In this document: positions 37,826-47,711 of the stretch, piece by piece
Layout: each line of letters starts with the position of its first letter
Numbering within the stretch: position 1 is the stretch's first letter
Source: Tissierella sp. Yu-01
Lineage (GTDB): Bacteria > Bacillota > Clostridia > Tissierellales > Tissierellaceae
Assembly (NCBI RefSeq): GCF_029537395.1
Contig: NZ_CP120677.1
Location: 2,690,566 to 2,754,565, forward strand
Direction of reading: 5' to 3'
Length of the DNA stretch: 64,000 nucleotides
Notes under the pieces: model-generated
The model's input: only the letters and a program-made list of their open reading frames with translations
What the model was told of the DNA's origin: nothing
Databases searched by the model: none
Program-made: the position numbers and the translations under genes

Positions 37826-39132
37826 ATGCGAAAAATATTAATAATAATTTGTATCGCCAGTTGTGTAGCAGTATTATTAGCTGCTTGTTCATCTATGAAA
37901 TCCAAAATACAACCAGGATAGAATTGCGTTCAGGGAATACTGGAAATACAGTAGAGATTACAGATACAAATAATATCCAACAGATTACTAATAATATTAA
38001 TTCTTTGGAGTATGAGGAAGGAGATCCAAGTAACAATTCTTCTGGATGGCTATATTCAATAAAGTGGTATAATACAGATGGGAAATTAATTGAACAAATA
38101 GTTATTCTTGACAATAAAACTATTGACTATGAGGATAAGTTCTATAAAGTTTCTGATGGCAACATTGATATAGAATTATTAGATGATTTATTAAGCACAC
38201 TAAAACAACTTGAAAACCAAAACTTTTCTATTCAAGGAGAAATTATTAGTTATGCTGATGATAAAACTATTGTAGAGTTTGGGAAGGCATTTGTAAACTT
38301 GTTTAACGGTGCTGTTGGGGAACAAGAAAAAGTATCATTTGAAAGATATATTTCTAACAATAATTTGCTAAAATTTGCAGACAAGATACTAGAGCTAACT
38401 CAAAAACAGGATTTACAAGGAAGCAATCTTGTAAATTACGGGTTAAACAATGAGTTTCAACAATTTGAATTACAACATATAGAAGATAATCTTTGCTATC
38501 TTAAATTACCATTTCAATTTGAAGGCTCAGGAAATACATGCAAAATGTTGATAATTTCCGAGAATAAGTCTTTAAAGCTTGTTGACTTTTATTTTGGAAG
38601 TAAAGACGGAGTTGATACATTAGCTACAGGTCATCCTGCGGAAAGGGAAATTAATGACCCTAATTTGTGGGAAAACGAAGAATGGGTTAGTGGTGTTTTT
38701 GATAAACTAAAAAATTTTGAAGAAAAGCTAGTTACAGAAGAAAATTTGGAGCCTACAGCATATGAAGTCATAAATAATTTTGATGGCGTTACTATGACTA
38801 TAAAGGAAGGAACAGTATCCCCTACAGGATTAACTGTAATATTTAAAAACAATTCTAATGCTCAGTGTATTTATGGTGAATATTTTTTGTTGGAAAAGAA
38901 AATCAATGAAAATTGGTATCAGGTTCCTATTGCAATAGATGGAAACTACGGATTTAATGATATTGGCTATGAATTGACTTTTGGGGAAAATGAAGAATGG
39001 ATAGTTGATTGGGACTGGATCTATGGAAGTCTGGATACTGGAGAATACCGTATAGTAAAAGATATACTGGATTTTAGAAATACAGGGGATTATGATGAGT
39101 ACTATTTAGTAGCGGAATTTACTATTATTTAA
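37826..39132 (+). pseudogene. Frameshifted lipoprotein with Ig-like C-terminal domain
   Basis: ATG 37826, after GAAGGGGG, encodes a signal peptide with lipobox LAAC and then stops (TAG 37919-37921) after 31 residues. The rest of the protein continues in another frame (about 37912-39132): DUF5301-like start IELRSGNTGNTVEITDT and a C-terminal bacterial Ig-like domain (YRIVKDILDF). A one-base loss near 37905-37920 explains the break. It may be a true pseudogene, a phase-variable switch or a sequencing error. Confidence 0.7.
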
Positions 39133-39173
39133 ACATAATTAACTTGCTTTCTAAAATTAAGGAGGGTAAATAA

Positions 39174-39743
39174 TTGGACAATAAATGGATTGCTATACTA
39201 GGTAGTCCTAGATGTGGGAAAAATACAGATAAAATAATGGGTTACTATATTGAGGAATTAGAGAAAAGGAATAGAAAAGTTAAAAAAGTAGTATTAAGTG
39301 ATTTAGAATTAAATATATGTAATGGTTGTGAGTCATGTATTAGAAATTATGAGTGCCGACATAATGATGCTATTGCTACTATAATAAATGAAATTAAAGA
39401 TGTTGAAGGAATAATTTTAGGTTCTCCTTCCTACAATTATAATGTTACCTCATATATGAAGATTTTCTTAGATAGACTATTTTGTCTTTTTTCATCTAGT
39501 AGGGGTAGTTGGAGTAGTGAATTAGACTCAAAGGGGGTAAAGGCAATAATCATTGGAGTATGCGCAGGCCCTAATGAAGTAAATATGGGGTTTACTGTAG
39601 AAGCGATGAAAAGAGTTATGTTAGACCATGGTATCGATGTGATAATCGAAGAGAGTTATTATGGGGCTAAAAGAACACCTGTAGAAACAAATCAGGATAT
39701 TAGAATTGATATTTCAAATAAGATAGTAAATTTAGTTATATAA
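39174..39743 (+). CDS. NAD(P)H-dependent FMN reductase / flavodoxin-fold oxidoreductase
   Basis: 189 residues, TTG start at 39174 with GGAGGG seven bases upstream. Flavodoxin-like fold with FMN-phosphate loop LGSPRCGKNTDK, a cysteine pair region CNGCESCIRNYEC and the aromatic loop GSPSYNYNVTSYMKIFLDR. This is the iron-sulfur flavoprotein / NADPH-dependent FMN reductase family common in anaerobes. Substrate unknown. No operon partner. Confidence 0.88.
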   Translation: MDNKWIAILGSPRCGKNTDKIMGYYIEELEKRNRKVKKVVLSDLELNICNGCESCIRNYECRHNDAIATIINEIKDVEGIILGSPSYNYNVTSYMKIFLDRLFCLFSSSRGSWSSELDSKGVKAIIIGVCAGPNEVNMGFTVEAMKRVMLDHGIDVIIEESYYGAKRTPVETNQDIRIDISNKIVNLVI

Positions 39744-39870
39744 AATTTACCTATAAAGCCAAAGTGTTATTTCTGATATTTTATAAAATATTTATGTAGG
39801 TAGCATAATTCTACTTAGTAATAATCATGAATTTAATATTGAGATATATTTATAGGGAGAAGAAATTATT

Positions 39871-40392
39871 ATGGAGAAAGTTATTATTAAGATTCTTGAA
39901 GAATTAGATACACAGGCTCTTTTTAAATTTGAATTTGAGAACAAAAGATATTTTGAAGAAGTGGGTTTTGCAAGGGATGATAGTTACTACGATTTAAAGA
40001 ATTTCAAAGCAATAGTAAAGGATTTGACTGAAGAACAGGAAAAAGACATGACTTATATGTACTTAATAAAGAATAGTTCTGATGAAATTATAGGCAGGGT
40101 TAATTTAGTATCAGTTGTAAGAGGAAATTTAAATAAAGCTGAATTAGGATATAGAATAGGAGAGAAACATCAAGGGAAGGGATATGCTACAATGGCTGTA
40201 AAGCTTGTTTTAAATGAGGCAAAGATTAAGCATAGACTTCATAGAATAGAAGCAGGAACGTCTTCTGATAACATAGGTTCTCAAATAGTTTTAATTAAAA
40301 ATGGATTTCAATTTACTGGTCGATATAATAAATATATTTTTCAGAATGGAGAATGGAATGATAGCATAAGTTTTGAAAAAATACTTGATTGA
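39871..40392 (+). CDS. GNAT acetyltransferase, RimJ/RimL type
   Basis: 173 residues. Acetyl-CoA site in the typical order: ELGYRIGEKHQGKGYATMAV and, further on, HRIEAGTSSDNIGSQIVLIKN. This is the RimJ/RimL (Acetyltransf_3) subfamily acting on protein N-termini or small amines. AGGGAGAAG lies upstream. Single gene ending in a strong terminator. Substrate unknown. Confidence 0.9.
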   Translation: MEKVIIKILEELDTQALFKFEFENKRYFEEVGFARDDSYYDLKNFKAIVKDLTEEQEKDMTYMYLIKNSSDEIIGRVNLVSVVRGNLNKAELGYRIGEKHQGKGYATMAVKLVLNEAKIKHRLHRIEAGTSSDNIGSQIVLIKNGFQFTGRYNKYIFQNGEWNDSISFEKILD

Positions 40393-40403
40393 TATATAGA
40401 TAT

Positions 40404-40446
40404 AAAAAAACCATTATCAACTGTATTGATTGATAATGGTTTTTTT
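40404..40446. terminator. Bidirectional terminator
   Basis: Perfect 17-bp stem (40404-40420 with 40430-40446) with A7 and T7 ends between a GNAT gene and a convergent chemoreceptor gene. Confidence 0.95.
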
Positions 40447-40460
40447 ATAGGTTCAAAACT

Positions 40461-42527
40461 CTATATTTTAAATTCATCTACCTTTTCTTTTAATTTATCA
40501 GAACTTTCTTTTGTCTTAGCAACTTGATCTTGTACTTCGCTTGCTTTAGAGTTAGCTTCCGAAACTCTTATTGCAATATCTGAAGTTCCTCCAGCACCCT
40601 CGCTAGCCGCTGCGGCAACGCCATCTATTGCAGCAAGAACATCTTGAATAGAAGATAGAAGCTGTTCAGATGTAGAACTAAATTCTGTAACAAGTTCGTC
40701 AACAAATTTTGCATCATTGCTATACTGTTCAGCTACATCTATCATTGTTTTATAGTCATTTTCCACGTCCTCAGACACGAAAGTTAATAGGTCATTAGAG
40801 CAACTTAAGAGATGATCAACTGAACCAGTTACTTTTGAAGTTGTATCTTGAATTTTTAAAACTGCTTCCTTTGATTGTTCTGCTAATTTTCTAATTTCAT
40901 CTGCAACTACTGAAAATCCTTTTCCAGCCTCTCCAGCTCTGGCAGCCTCAATGGCAGCATTTAATGCAAGCAGGTTTGTTTGCTCGGTAATCTGCATTAT
41001 GGATGATGATAGAATATTGATTTCTTCTACAACTCTTGATTCGTTAATAGCTTGTTCAAGATTATGTTTTGTACCTGTAAATATTTCTAAAGCTCTTCCT
41101 CTAGAAGTATTGACATTTTCTTTAGTATCTTCAGCCCTTTTACTGATCTCATTTGCTGCAATTGACCCTTCCTGAGATCTTTTGGCAATTGACTCAACTG
41201 CTAATTTGATTTCATGTGATGTGGCAGTCATTTCCTCTGATGAAGCAGCTGTTTCCTCCATGCTCGCTGCAACTTCTTCTGTTGTACCTGATATGTTTTC
41301 TAGGTCACTGCCTAACATTCTTACGTTTGCAATAACATTTTCAACTTCTTTATCTATTGCTAAAGATTCATTCTTAATACTATCAACTAATTGCTTTAGT
41401 GAATCCTTCATAATATTAATACCATTAATAATTGTTCCCACCTCATCTTTTCTGGCTAAATCTTTTTTATCAATGTCTTTTGTAAAGTCTCCAGTTGCAA
41501 TTAATTTAAGATGTTCTGATGATCTTTTTATAGGCTTTGTTATTCTATCAGTAAAAACACTAGTTATTAAAATAGCTAGTAATAGTATAACGATAGCAAA
41601 AACTCCACCGATCTTAATAATATTTCTCATACTTTGGGTTAATTCACTTTCCGCAATAAATGTGCCCAAGATCCAATCTGTCCCATCTACCTTACATGGA
41701 TTCACCAAGTATTTTTCTCCATTTATCCAAACGTTAAATGGTTCTAGATTTTCAACTAATAGCTTGTCCAAACCTTCAATATCAATTTCATTTATATCTT
41801 TAAAATTATTATCAGGATTACTGCCGTCTGCCATTATTATGCCTGAATTATGTAAAATCATGGAATAGCCTGTCTCACCAGTTTTCATTTTATTAAGAAT
41901 ATCACTAATAACAGATTGTTGTACGTCGAGGCCTATTACACCTATTATATTTCCTTCCTCATCTGTAAAAGAACGCACGTTGCTTGTTATTAAAGAGTCT
42001 GTAACAGGATCATAATATGGATCTGTTCTTACAATATTGCCATTACCACTGATTCCCGAGCTATACCATAGCTTATCTTTTGGAGAATACCCCGCAACAG
42101 TTGTGGTTTCTGGCCATTGTAAATATGAACCATCGTCTGTTCCCAAATATATGTACATAGTATCATCATTGGATTCTCCAAAGTGATTAAGTACTTCATA
42201 GATTTCTTGTTCTAATCCTCCATTTTTTGATGGGGTCATTTGTACTGTATCAGTAGTGTTTTCGTAAGATGTAATACTATTATCTGCTTTTATTACCAAA
42301 GGATGTGTTGCAAACATATCTAGATTTTTGTCAATTTGGTCATAAAAGATATTTATTGATTCTGCAACTATTTTCATTTGCTCACTTGAATTGCTATAGT
42401 AATCTTCATATGATTCACTACTAACTAGATAATACATAACACACCCAAAAAGTGCCAAGGTCATAAAGGTAGTAGCTATTGATATAATTAAAATCTTAGC
42501 CCTTAAACTATTAAATAATTTGTGCAT
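40461..42527 (-). CDS. Methyl-accepting chemotaxis protein
   Basis: 688 residues. Transmembrane segment at about 12-34, a dCache-type extracellular sensor (to about 290), second transmembrane segment (about 300-325), HAMP, and signalling domain with hairpin region [20 protein letters not shown] and [18 protein letters not shown]. Starts at ATG 42527 after GGAGGAATT. Same architecture as the receptor at 5320 but a different sensor sequence. Ligand unknown. Confidence 0.95.
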   Translation of the reverse strand: MHKLFNSLRAKILIISIATTFMTLALFGCVMYYLVSSESYEDYYSNSSEQMKIVAESINIFYDQIDKNLDMFATHPLVIKADNSITSYENTTDTVQMTPSKNGGLEQEIYEVLNHFGESNDDTMYIYLGTDDGSYLQWPETTTVAGYSPKDKLWYSSGISGNGNIVRTDPYYDPVTDSLITSNVRSFTDEEGNIIGVIGLDVQQSVISDILNKMKTGETGYSMILHNSGIIMADGSNPDNNFKDINEIDIEGLDKLLVENLEPFNVWINGEKYLVNPCKVDGTDWILGTFIAESELTQSMRNIIKIGGVFAIVILLLAILITSVFTDRITKPIKRSSEHLKLIATGDFTKDIDKKDLARKDEVGTIINGINIMKDSLKQLVDSIKNESLAIDKEVENVIANVRMLGSDLENISGTTEEVAASMEETAASSEEMTATSHEIKLAVESIAKRSQEGSIAANEISKRAEDTKENVNTSRGRALEIFTGTKHNLEQAINESRVVEEINILSSSIMQITEQTNLLALNAAIEAARAGEAGKGFSVVADEIRKLAEQSKEAVLKIQDTTSKVTGSVDHLLSCSNDLLTFVSEDVENDYKTMIDVAEQYSNDAKFVDELVTEFSSTSEQLLSSIQDVLAAIDGVAAAASEGAGGTSDIAIRVSEANSKASEVQDQVAKTKESSDKLKEKVDEFKI

Positions 42528-42743
42528 AAAATTCCTCCGTTCTAGTAATACATTCTTGTGTAAACGTATTCAAATAATCTTAAAATATTTAATTATATAA
42601 TAAAATGATTACGTCAAAAAAAAGTCAAATAATTTGAGGGAGATGGTTCCACAATATTACATTATTTATTATATTTTGACAAATATATACAATTATTGAC
42701 GGCACATAAAAGTTTATATACATATGCTCACTATTAAATGCTC

Positions 42744-42773
42744 TTGATAAGAACTTATTAATAGTGTTACTAT
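42744..42773 (+). promoter_or_regulatory. Candidate promoter of the ABC-F operon
   Basis: TTGATA (42744-42749), 18-base spacer, TACTAT (42768-42773), 29 bases before the leader-peptide start. The region 42528-42743 holds no gene; a further TTGACG at 42696 is a weaker alternative. Confidence 0.45.
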
Positions 42774-42802
42774 ATAAGTATTAAATAAGGAGGTACGGTC
42801 AA

Positions 42803-42844
42803 ATGATGATAAGAACAAATTCAGTAAAAAGTCTAATAAAATAA
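42803..42844 (+). CDS. Leader peptide of the ABC-F gene (13 residues)
   Basis: ATG 42803 with AAGGAGGT (42787-42794) eight bases upstream encodes MMIRTNSVKSLIK and stops at TAA 42842-42844, directly at the foot of a long hairpin. Short leader ORFs of this kind control ribosome-protection and Erm genes: an antibiotic-stalled ribosome alters the RNA fold. It is probably regulatory, not functional as a peptide. Confidence 0.7.
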   Translation: MMIRTNSVKSLIK

Positions 42845-42890
42845 AGGATCTATGCTAACTTATTTAATATGAAATAATTAGCAAGATCCT
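42845..42890 (+). promoter_or_regulatory. Attenuator hairpin before the ABC-F gene
   Basis: AGGATCT-a-TGCTAA-c-TTATTT (42845-42865) pairs with AAATAATTAGCAAGATCCT (42872-42890): 19 pairs with two single-base bulges. It starts right after the leader stop and ends four bases before the AGGAGG (42894-42899) of the ABC-F gene. No T run, so translational control is more likely than termination. Confidence 0.7.
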
Positions 42891-42905
42891 CATAGGAGGA
42901 ATAGC

Positions 42906-44546
42906 TTGCTAAAATTAAATGTATCAAATATAAGTAAAGCTTATTTGGATAAAGAGGTATTAAAGAATATAAGCTTTTCAATTAATAACAATGAAAGAAT
43001 TGGTATAGTAGGTCGAAATGGTTGTGGTAAAACTACACTAATGAAAATCATATTGGGAGAGATTTCAGCAGATAATGGTTTTTACGATCTAAAATGTAAA
43101 ATAGGATATTTACCTCAGGCTAATGAGGTAGACAATATAAACTTAGCAAAAATAATTGATAATAAGAAAATAAGTAAAAATATTAGGAAGTTAATTGGCG
43201 ATTTAGATTTAGAAAAACTTAAAAACAAAAATATATCTCTTCTTAGTGGAGGAGAAAAAACTAAGCTGCTCTTTGTAAAAGCAGTAATGGAAGAGTCTGA
43301 ACTATTGCTAATGGATGAACCAACTAACTTTTTAGATTGGAAGACCATTGAGATAATGGAGAATTTTCTAAAGGATTATAAAGGTGCAATCCTTACTATC
43401 AGCCACGATAGAGTATTCTTAGACAATGTAGTAGAAAGTATACTAGAAATAAACAAAGGCGAAATAAAAAGATATAGTGGTAATTATTCAAGCTATAAGG
43501 AGCAGAAGGAAAAAGAGGAACAACGAGAGAGAATCGAATATATCAAGTATAAAAAGAAGGAAAAGGCATTAAAACAGGCAGCACAAGGTATAATGGATAA
43601 AGCAAATAAATTAAACGCTACATCTAAAAATGACTATCTTAGAGGTAGAAACAAAAAGCTTGCCAAAAAATCTAAGTCTATGCTCAAACGATTAGAAAAA
43701 ATGCAAGAAGTAGATAAACCATTTATTGAAAAAGAAGTATATATAGAATTTGATGAAGCTGAAACAACATCACCTATATTAATAAGTGGAGAAAATATCA
43801 CGAAATCATTTGATAGACTGATATTTAAGGATATTAATTTCCAAATTAATAGAGGAAGAAAAATAGCCCTTCTAGGTGATAATGGAACAGGAAAATCAAC
43901 TCTTATAAATATAATTCTTGGAAGAGCTGACTATGAGGGAAGCATTAGAATTAACTCATCAACTAAAATAGGATATTTATCACAGGAGTTTGAAGGATTT
44001 GATTTTGAAAATACAATCATAGAAGAAATGAAGAAGGTCACAGACGATCTAACATTGATTCGCAATACATTAGGTCAACTGTTGATAAGAGAGGACAATA
44101 TATATAAGAAATTTAAACAGTTATCCTATGGAGAAAAGGTAAGAGTTGCTTTATCAAAGCTATTAATTCAAGAATACAATATGTTGATACTTGATGAGCC
44201 CACAAACTTCTTAGATATACCAACTAAAGAGCTTATAGAAGAAGCTATTCAAGAGTACAATAATTCTATTTTATATGTAACTCACGATAGATATTTGGTA
44301 AAGAATATTGCCAACGAAATATGGGAGCTAAAGGATAAAAAATTAAATATATATCTAGGAGATTATGATTACTATATGTCAAAATTACTAGATAAACCAG
44401 AAGAAAAGGTTGATATATTGATGTTAGAAATGAAGCTAGCAGATTTATCTTTTAGGTTAACTACTGTAAAAGATGAGGAGAAGAAAGACCTTGAAAAGGA
44501 GTACTTTGCTATTGCAAGAAAACTAAGGGAATCTAAGAAAAGTTAA
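42906..44546 (+). CDS. ABC-F ATPase, probable ribosome-protection antibiotic resistance protein
   Basis: 546 residues, TTG start at 42906, AGGAGG six bases before. Two ATPase domains (Walker A GRNGCGKTT and GDNGTGKST; signatures LLSGGEKTK and LSYGEKVRV; DEPTNFLD twice), no membrane domain, and a long basic linker (about 190-270) of the type that enters the ribosomal exit site. ABC-F proteins of this shape (CplR, Vga, Lsa) displace pleuromutilins, lincosamides or streptogramin A. The upstream leader peptide and hairpin support inducible resistance. Exact spectrum not predictable. Confidence 0.9.
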   Translation: MLKLNVSNISKAYLDKEVLKNISFSINNNERIGIVGRNGCGKTTLMKIILGEISADNGFYDLKCKIGYLPQANEVDNINLAKIIDNKKISKNIRKLIGDLDLEKLKNKNISLLSGGEKTKLLFVKAVMEESELLLMDEPTNFLDWKTIEIMENFLKDYKGAILTISHDRVFLDNVVESILEINKGEIKRYSGNYSSYKEQKEKEEQRERIEYIKYKKKEKALKQAAQGIMDKANKLNATSKNDYLRGRNKKLAKKSKSMLKRLEKMQEVDKPFIEKEVYIEFDEAETTSPILISGENITKSFDRLIFKDINFQINRGRKIALLGDNGTGKSTLINIILGRADYEGSIRINSSTKIGYLSQEFEGFDFENTIIEEMKKVTDDLTLIRNTLGQLLIREDNIYKKFKQLSYGEKVRVALSKLLIQEYNMLILDEPTNFLDIPTKELIEEAIQEYNNSILYVTHDRYLVKNIANEIWELKDKKLNIYLGDYDYYMSKLLDKPEEKVDILMLEMKLADLSFRLTTVKDEEKKDLEKEYFAIARKLRESKKS

Positions 44547-44550
44547 AAGT

Positions 44551-44588
44551 AGACTGATAGAAATAATTAGAGATTTCTATCAGTCTTT
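44551..44588 (+). terminator. Terminator of the ABC-F gene
   Basis: Perfect 14-bp stem AGACTGATAGAAAT (44551-44564) / ATTTCTATCAGTCT (44573-44586), 8-base loop. Confidence 0.88.
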
Positions 44589-44674
44589 AATATATAATCA
44601 AAATGATGCTTATGGTAATATAAGGGAAGGAAGAAAAAGTAGATGGATTTAATGAAAGGAGGGATTAGATAAAT

Positions 44675-45184
44675 ATGAATAAATGGAAGGCATGGACAGT
44701 CGTGTTATTACTTATTAGTATTATGTCGCTTTTATTTGCTATAAGTGTTTATAAAAAACAAAAAAGATATATAGAAGAGGATATGAAACAATTTATTGAT
44801 GAGATTAATAATTCGATTTCCAAGAGTAAGGTTGAGATAGATAATATCATATTGAATAATGAAGAAATACATATAGAATTTGAAGATATAAGGCGTCTTA
44901 TAACACATCATCGTGACCTTGATAGAAATATATTTGGATTTAAGAAAAAATCCCGTTTTATAAATTCTGAACTAGAAAAAGGATTTCAACAACTATGGGA
45001 TAACTACAATTATAATGAACAAATAAATGCTGGAGATATAGAATTATATTATGATCAACTTTCAGAAAGAGTAAATAGTATTGAGTACATATTGTTAAAT
45101 AATAATGATGTTAACATGTTCCAAGAGATATTGAATTTTTATTATACCATAAGAAAGGATATAAATAATTTAATAGCCGAATAA
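44675..45184 (+). CDS. Hypothetical membrane-anchored helical protein
   Basis: 169 residues. One N-terminal transmembrane segment (about 7-26) followed by a charged, helix-rich domain with coiled-coil character (RYIEEDMKQFIDEINNSISK). No recognisable family. GGAGG lies upstream. No lipobox or cleavage site, so it is probably anchored with the bulk of the chain outside or inside the cell. Neighbours give no functional clue. Confidence 0.65.
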   Translation: MNKWKAWTVVLLLISIMSLLFAISVYKKQKRYIEEDMKQFIDEINNSISKSKVEIDNIILNNEEIHIEFEDIRRLITHHRDLDRNIFGFKKKSRFINSELEKGFQQLWDNYNYNEQINAGDIELYYDQLSERVNSIEYILLNNNDVNMFQEILNFYYTIRKDINNLIAE

Positions 45185-45291
45185 ACTAGCATTAGGATGT
45201 GTAAACAAATGGAATTTTTATCTACGCTTGCAGTTAAGACGATTATTTGTTTTCATCTTATAGGTAGATTATTGAATCAGGAGGAATTTAT

Positions 45292-45819
45292 ATGGATAAG
45301 TGCGTACTAGTTAAACCAGATCATTCTTTTAAAAAGGATATCCAAGACTTTCGTAAAGAAATGTTGGATGCTAACAGTTCTATGGATGGGACAGGACCAT
45401 TGCAACGTATGGAAAAGATTGAAGAATGGCTAGAATTTATTCAGATATGTGAAAATGAAGAAACTGTACCCGAAAATTGGGTTACCTGTGAACAATATAT
45501 TTATGTTCGTGAAACGGATAATAAAATAGTTGGCATGATTCAATTCCGCCATTATTTCAACGAATTTCTTGAAAAATATGGTGGTCATATCGGATATTCT
45601 GTTAGGCCGGGCGAAAGACGAAAAGGCTTTGCAAAGATGATGCTTGCTGATTGCCTAAATATTTGTAAGCTATATGGCCTTCAGAAGGTCTTGATAACGT
45701 GCATTCAAGAAAATGAAGGTAGTAAACGTACCATTTTAGCTAATGGTGGAGTATATGAAAGTACAATTTACTATGAACCTGACGATGTATACCTTGAAAG
45801 ATATTGGATATATATCTAG
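45292..45819 (+). CDS. GNAT acetyltransferase
   Basis: 175 residues. Acetyl-CoA loop GYSVRPGERRKGFAKMMLADCL and following LQKVLITCIQENEGSKRTI are typical of GNAT proteins predicted to modify small molecules. AGGAGG seven bases before the ATG. Its stop is immediately followed by an ATG opening a 50-residue ORF that overlaps the convergent NUDIX gene. Substrate unknown. Confidence 0.9.
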   Translation: MDKCVLVKPDHSFKKDIQDFRKEMLDANSSMDGTGPLQRMEKIEEWLEFIQICENEETVPENWVTCEQYIYVRETDNKIVGMIQFRHYFNEFLEKYGGHIGYSVRPGERRKGFAKMMLADCLNICKLYGLQKVLITCIQENEGSKRTILANGGVYESTIYYEPDDVYLERYWIYI

Positions 45820-45972
45820 ATGTTTTTATTCTTTAATAATAGATATTTGGACAAGTTTGGGACTGCATGCAATGTAGAAATACAAGATGAAATAAATGCA
45901 AGGTCTTTAAAAGAGTTAGGAGAAATGAACTACAATGAAACAGCGTCTAAAATAGCTTATGTCTCTTCTTAA
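45820..45972 (+). pseudogene. 50-residue ORF, likely remnant
   Basis: ATG 45820 directly abuts the GNAT stop and opens 50 codons ending TAA 45970-45972, four bases into the convergent NUDIX gene. The second half (DEINARSLKELGEMNYNETA) looks like a real protein tail, but there is no ribosome site of its own and I do not recognise it. Probably the end of a deleted gene. Confidence 0.3.
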
Positions 45973-46589
45973 TCAAATTGGACATCCCACTTCTCAGCTT
46001 GATATGCATTAAAGCACATTTCAATCTGTTCCATAGTATTTTTCTCTTCTGCCAATGAAGGAATCTCATCTAAGCCCCAGAATTTACTTTCTACAGTTTC
46101 AATATTAGGACTAAAATGACCTCCTATTATTTCACAAAGAACAAATACCTTGCATATTCCATATGTATATACAGGTTTATTATGCATATTTCTATCTTGT
46201 AAAGCTATTAACTTTACAGCTTTAACATCTAAGCCAGCTTCTTCTTTTACTTCCTTTATAATATTTGATTTTATAGATTCATTAACATCTACCCAGCCAC
46301 CTGGTAAAGACCATTTTCCATTACTTTCTTTAACCAATAGTATTTTTTTATTATCAAATATTGCGGCCCTTGTATCTAGCTTAGGTGTTTGAAAACCAGT
46401 TTCATTGCAAAATAAGTCCTTCACTTTTTTTAAGGGTATATCGCTCTGATAACTAATCATTTCAGCCGATATTTCTCTGATTCTTTTGAAGCGTTCTATA
46501 TCAAAAGCATCTTTAGAATAAGCTAATTCTACCTGAGATAAAAACTGCAATTCTTTTGCCCATTCTAACCAACGTTCATTATGAACCAT
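45969..46589 (-). CDS. NUDIX hydrolase with N-terminal NUDIX_N domain
   Basis: 206 residues. The N-terminal 65 residues form the helical NUDIX_N extension (WLEWAKELQFLSQVELAYSK). The Nudix box runs G-x5-E-x7-K-E-V-x-E-E-A-G-L from GGWVDVNES to KEVKEEAGL, with Lys where the consensus has Arg before the first catalytic Glu. Such proteins hydrolyse ADP-ribose-like or other nucleotide diphosphates. Ends overlapping a short ORF on the other strand. Confidence 0.9.
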   Translation of the reverse strand: MVHNERWLEWAKELQFLSQVELAYSKDAFDIERFKRIREISAEMISYQSDIPLKKVKDLFCNETGFQTPKLDTRAAIFDNKKILLVKESNGKWSLPGGWVDVNESIKSNIIKEVKEEAGLDVKAVKLIALQDRNMHNKPVYTYGICKVFVLCEIIGGHFSPNIETVESKFWGLDEIPSLAEEKNTMEQIEMCFNAYQAEKWDVQFD

Positions 46590-46773
46590 ACCTTTTCTCC
46601 TTTACTAATAATATAAATATCCCTTGCTTCTTTATTTATGCCACCATATCTAGGTATATAAATTTCTTAATTATATTTGCTGTAACCATGTTTATATTAT
46701 ATACTTAAGCATTATTTAATCTATGACTCCTTTTGAAGTTTTTCTTGTTGGAATTAAGACTTTATTAAAGAAT

Positions 46774-46803
46774 TTGACCGTATTATATTTATAATGGTAT
46801 TAT
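46774..46803 (+). promoter_or_regulatory. Promoter-like site for the acetyltransferase at 46874
   Basis: TTGACC (46774-46779), 18-base spacer, TATTAT (46798-46803). The rest of the gap 46590-46873 shows no gene or strong hairpin. Confidence 0.45.
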
Positions 46804-46873
46804 GGTGGTAATAATTGGTATGATGGAAATTATGTTCATTAATATCTAAAATTATGACATTGGAGGCTATATC

Positions 46874-47653
46874 ATGTTAATAGATGAGAAAATTATAGAA
46901 TGCGAATTAGAATATATAAAGTGTTTTTCGAAGTTTTATGAAAATGAAGATATTATTAGATTTTATGATAATCAGTTAGAGGATATGTATTATCACAATT
47001 ATACATATATAAAAAAGGCAATGAGTGAGATTGAATTGAAAGGTATTATAGAAAATGAAATTATGTTGCGATTATCTCAGAAAAGTAATTTTTGTAACAT
47101 TATTATAAATTCTCTTGTCAATGATTCTCTGCTGGCTATGCTTAAATACGAGCCTCAAATATCAAGAAATGGGTACTATTCCTTTGATCTTACTAAATTT
47201 ACGAAACTAAACACACAATCGGGTTGTACCATAAGGAAGGTCAATAATAAAGAGATGGTAGAAGATATCTTATTTTGTGACTTACAGCATAATGAGGACA
47301 AACTTGGAAAGGATTTTTGTACAAGAAGATGTTATAGACGTGGCAAAGTATATATTTCTGACAAAGGAGTAAATTCTTATGTTTGTTATTATGAGGGAGA
47401 TATAATCGGGAATTGTGATTTATTCATTCACAAGGGTGTTGCTAAAATAGAAGATTTTGCTGTTATACCTATACATCAGCGTAAGGGATATGGAACAACT
47501 ATTTTAAAAGAGTTAATTAGCTTTGCGATAAAAAAGAATTCTCATACTGTTTATCTTGTTACCGACGAGGATGATACTGCAAAGGAAATGTATCAAAAAA
47601 TTGGGTTCAATAAAATTGGTGAAAGAACAGACTTATTTTTTGATTTAACGTAA
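46874..47653 (+). CDS. GNAT-domain acetyltransferase
   Basis: 259 residues. The N-terminal half (about 1-110) is a helical region without assignment. The C-terminal half is a GNAT domain with DFAVIPIHQRKGYGTTILKE and VYLVTDEDDTAKEMYQKIGF. TTGGAGG lies upstream of ATG. It is larger than most GNAT proteins, resembling two-domain acetyltransferases. Followed 58 bases later by another GNAT gene. Substrate unknown. Confidence 0.88.
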   Translation: MLIDEKIIECELEYIKCFSKFYENEDIIRFYDNQLEDMYYHNYTYIKKAMSEIELKGIIENEIMLRLSQKSNFCNIIINSLVNDSLLAMLKYEPQISRNGYYSFDLTKFTKLNTQSGCTIRKVNNKEMVEDILFCDLQHNEDKLGKDFCTRRCYRRGKVYISDKGVNSYVCYYEGDIIGNCDLFIHKGVAKIEDFAVIPIHQRKGYGTTILKELISFAIKKNSHTVYLVTDEDDTAKEMYQKIGFNKIGERTDLFFDLT

Positions 47654-47711
47654 GCATATTATGTAAAAGGGCCATAGGTCTAAAGATGTTATGCAAGGAG
47701 GCACACTATTT

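Noticed and set aside
45197-45310. 37-codon ORF before the GNAT gene at 45292
   Set aside because: No ribosome site, no hydrophobic or conserved pattern, overlaps the start of the real gene.
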